Source: Oscillospiraceae bacterium
GTDB lineage: Bacteria > Bacillota > Clostridia > Oscillospirales > Acutalibacteraceae
Direction of reading: 5' to 3'
DNA: 6,839 nucleotides
NCBI GenBank assembly: GCA_902796535.1
Contig: CADBPL010000196.1
Coordinates: 1-6,839 of the forward strand
How positions within the stretch are numbered: position 1 is the stretch's first letter; each line of letters begins with the position of its first letter. Below are positions 5,297-6,839 of the stretch, in pieces. Position numbers and translations under genes: made by a program. The notes below the pieces were generated by a model. It was not told the DNA's origin. It saw nothing but the letters and a program-made list of their open reading frames with translations, and ran no database searches.

Positions 5297-6016
5297 TTGA
5301 AGATCGCCGTATTGCAAAAGGGATTCAACTATTCGCAGGACGGGCCGGGCAACCGCCTCGTGCTGCATTTACAGGGCTGCAACCTGCATTGCCCGTGGTG
5401 CTCCAACCCCGAGAGCATGGCGGCCGCGACTGCGTTTGAAGAAACGGAAGAGCTGCTTGCTTTTGCGCTTCGCTCCCGCCCGATGATGTTCGACGGGGGC
5501 GGCGTGACCTTCACGGGCGGCGAACCCACCGTGCAGTTCGACGCGCTGAAGGAAATGCTCACGGCGCTGAAGCAAAACGGCGTTTCCACCTGCATTGAAA
5601 CCAACGGCACGAACGCCAGACTGCCGGAGCTGTTTGACTTGATCGACTTTCTGATCATGGATTTTAAGCACTGGAACAGTGACAAGCTGAAAAGCTTTAC
5701 AGGCGTCGGCAGCGAGACCGTGCTGGCCAATCTTCGCGCCGCGGCTGACCGGCGGGAACAGCTGCTCGTGCGCATCCCGCTCATCAACGGCTTCAACGCT
5801 TCCGCCGACGATGCAAAAGGCTTCGTTTCGTGCCTTCGGCCGTTTTGGCACGACGGCATGAAGCTGGAGGTGCTGCGCTACCACGAATACGGCAAAGACA
5901 AGTGGGAAAAGCTCGGCAAACCGTACCAGATGCAAAACGCTTTTGTGACCGACGAGCAATTTGATTCGTTTTGTTCCGTTCTCAGCTCCGGTTCCATCGA
6001 GCTGACGAGAACGTAA
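5297..6016 (+). CDS. Glycyl radical enzyme activase (radical SAM), short form
   Basis: A 239-residue radical SAM protein. It uses S-adenosylmethionine and a [4Fe-4S] cluster to abstract a hydrogen from the active-site glycine of its partner enzyme, in the anaerobic cytoplasm. Seen: the cluster motif CNLHCPWC (Cys28, 32, 35), the preceding YSQDGPGNRLVLHLQGC, the SAM-binding TGGEP (residues 73-77), and later strands CIETNGT and FLIMDFKHW. Between Cys35 and TGGEP there are only about 37 residues and no cysteine, so the auxiliary ferredoxin-like cluster insert of many glycyl radical activases is absent, as in PflA and NrdG. The TTG at 5297 is chosen because GGGAGA (5283-5288) lies 8 bases upstream and homologues begin MKIAVLQKGF; the earlier in-frame TTG at 5228 falls inside the promoter. 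It is followed after 13 bases by its likely target. Confidence 0.92.
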   Translation: MKIAVLQKGFNYSQDGPGNRLVLHLQGCNLHCPWCSNPESMAAATAFEETEELLAFALRSRPMMFDGGGVTFTGGEPTVQFDALKEMLTALKQNGVSTCIETNGTNARLPELFDLIDFLIMDFKHWNSDKLKSFTGVGSETVLANLRAAADRREQLLVRIPLINGFNASADDAKGFVSCLRPFWHDGMKLEVLRYHEYGKDKWEKLGKPYQMQNAFVTDEQFDSFCSVLSSGSIELTRT

Positions 6017-6029
6017 GGAGGATACAACT

Positions 6030-6839
6030 ATGGATTTTTATTCTGTCTATCAGCCCGGTGAGATCACCGAAATGGCCAAACGCCTGTTCCGGGAGGAACG
6101 CGCCAAAAAAAGACTGGACGGCTGGTTCCGCGCCCGCGAGCTGGCGTGGGAGGCCACGCATTTTGAAAACGGCGACGGCTCCGAAGAAATGCGCGCCGCG
6201 CTGGAACTGAAAAACATTCTCGAAAACCTGCCGCTTTCTATCAGTCCGAACAACTGCTTTGCCGGCACGCAGAGCGATTCCTTCGCCCGCAGCTACGCGC
6301 TGATCAACCCGGCGTTTCAGGTCGAGACCTTTTCGGGCTACTGCGACCCGACCGCCGTGTTCGACGACATCGAGCCCAATGAGGAATTCACCGCCGAGCG
6401 CATCGCCCTTATGCGGGAACGCACCAAGCAGGGCGACTACGTCCGCGACCTGATGGCGATGTATGACAAGTACGCTGACTTTACAGGTGAAGTGGCGTTC
6501 TTTGTGGAGCAGGTCACGGGGCACCTCATCCCCGATTTCCGCCGCGCCCTCAAAACCGGCCTGCGCGCCATGATCGACGACCTGACCGAAAAGATCAGAA
6601 CCGAAGCCGACGCGGAAAAGAAAGACACGTTCTGCGCTATGCAGATCGTTTTGGAAGCCGCGATCACTTTGGCGCACCGTTACGCCGACCTGGCCGCGCA
6701 GCAGCAGGCGACGGCGGATGAACCCCGCAAGGCCCAGCTTGCGCTGATGGAAACGACCCTGCGCAAGGTGCCGGAATACGGCGCCGAAACGCTTTATGAA
6801 GCCATGCAGAGCTATCTGCTGCTGTGGGAAGTGATGACG
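6030..6839 (+). CDS. Glycyl radical enzyme (pyruvate formate-lyase-like), N-terminal part, cut by window edge
   Basis: The first 270 residues of what should be a protein of roughly 700-800. Features matching the PFL-like N-terminal domain: an early Arg/Lys-rich helix (EMAKRLFREERAKKRLDGW), an ELKNILENLPLSISPNNCFAG segment (about residues 60-79), GHLIPDF followed by RRALKTGLRAM (164 onward), and the HRYADLAAQQQA and VPEYGAETLYEAMQSY helices (216 onward). Such enzymes use a stored glycyl radical to make a cysteine thiyl radical for C-C, C-N, C-O or C-S bond chemistry. The catalytic Cys and the C-terminal glycine loop lie beyond the window, so the substrate cannot be named. The N-terminus does not resemble classical PflB. 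AAGGAGG (6015-6021) overlaps the activase stop and sits 8 bases before ATG 6030, pointing to co-translation with the activase. Confidence 0.88.
   Translation, partial: MDFYSVYQPGEITEMAKRLFREERAKKRLDGWFRARELAWEATHFENGDGSEEMRAALELKNILENLPLSISPNNCFAGTQSDSFARSYALINPAFQVETFSGYCDPTAVFDDIEPNEEFTAERIALMRERTKQGDYVRDLMAMYDKYADFTGEVAFFVEQVTGHLIPDFRRALKTGLRAMIDDLTEKIRTEADAEKKDTFCAMQIVLEAAITLAHRYADLAAQQQATADEPRKAQLALMETTLRKVPEYGAETLYEAMQSYLLLWEVMT

Overview
The window suggests a chromosomal piece of a spore-forming, anaerobic, fairly GC-rich member of the Clostridia, most like the gut Oscillospirales. The support is a SpoVAE-family sporulation protein, an archaeal/eukaryotic-type prolyl-tRNA synthetase with a C-terminal zinc-binding tail, an SDR-type fructuronate reductase, a glycyl radical enzyme with its SAM-radical activase, and strong Shine-Dalgarno sites throughout. 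The assignment rests on family recognition, not on a search.

Layout. Positions 2-565 hold the C-terminal two thirds of an SDR fructuronate reductase (uxuB type), followed after 14 bases by proS (580-2022). A near-consensus promoter at 2048-2076 drives a single acyl carrier protein gene (2136-2360), closed by a strong terminator (2381-2416). Next comes a membrane acyltransferase of the acyltransferase-3 family (2472-3542), then a stand-alone spoVAE (3601-3954) with a candidate forespore sigma (SigG/SigF-type) promoter overlapping the end of the acyltransferase gene, and its own terminator (3962-4003).

From about 4004 to 5296 the character changes: less coding density, generally more AT-rich after about 4190, and rich in secondary structure. 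It holds a run of five hairpins (4033-4185), another stem-loop (4208-4241), a small minus-strand SHOCT-domain ORF (4252-4518), a 111-bp inverted-repeat element with perfect 13-bp ends (4556-4666), a minus-strand terminator (4714-4747) and a minus-strand DUF2442 gene (4778-5125) with a textbook promoter (5156-5184). A 7+6+7 dyad overlaps the -35 box of that promoter, in the divergent intergenic region.

The right end is an operon: a glycyl radical enzyme activase (5297-6016, TTG start) followed after 13 bases by the start of a large glycyl radical enzyme gene (6030 to the window edge). The activase is the short form without the auxiliary ferredoxin-like cluster insert, yet the enzyme's N-terminus does not look like classical pyruvate formate-lyase. 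Its substrate cannot be read here because the catalytic Cys and Gly motifs lie beyond the window. This pair is the best candidate for undescribed biochemistry; the structured intergenic elements are the best candidates for undescribed non-coding biology.
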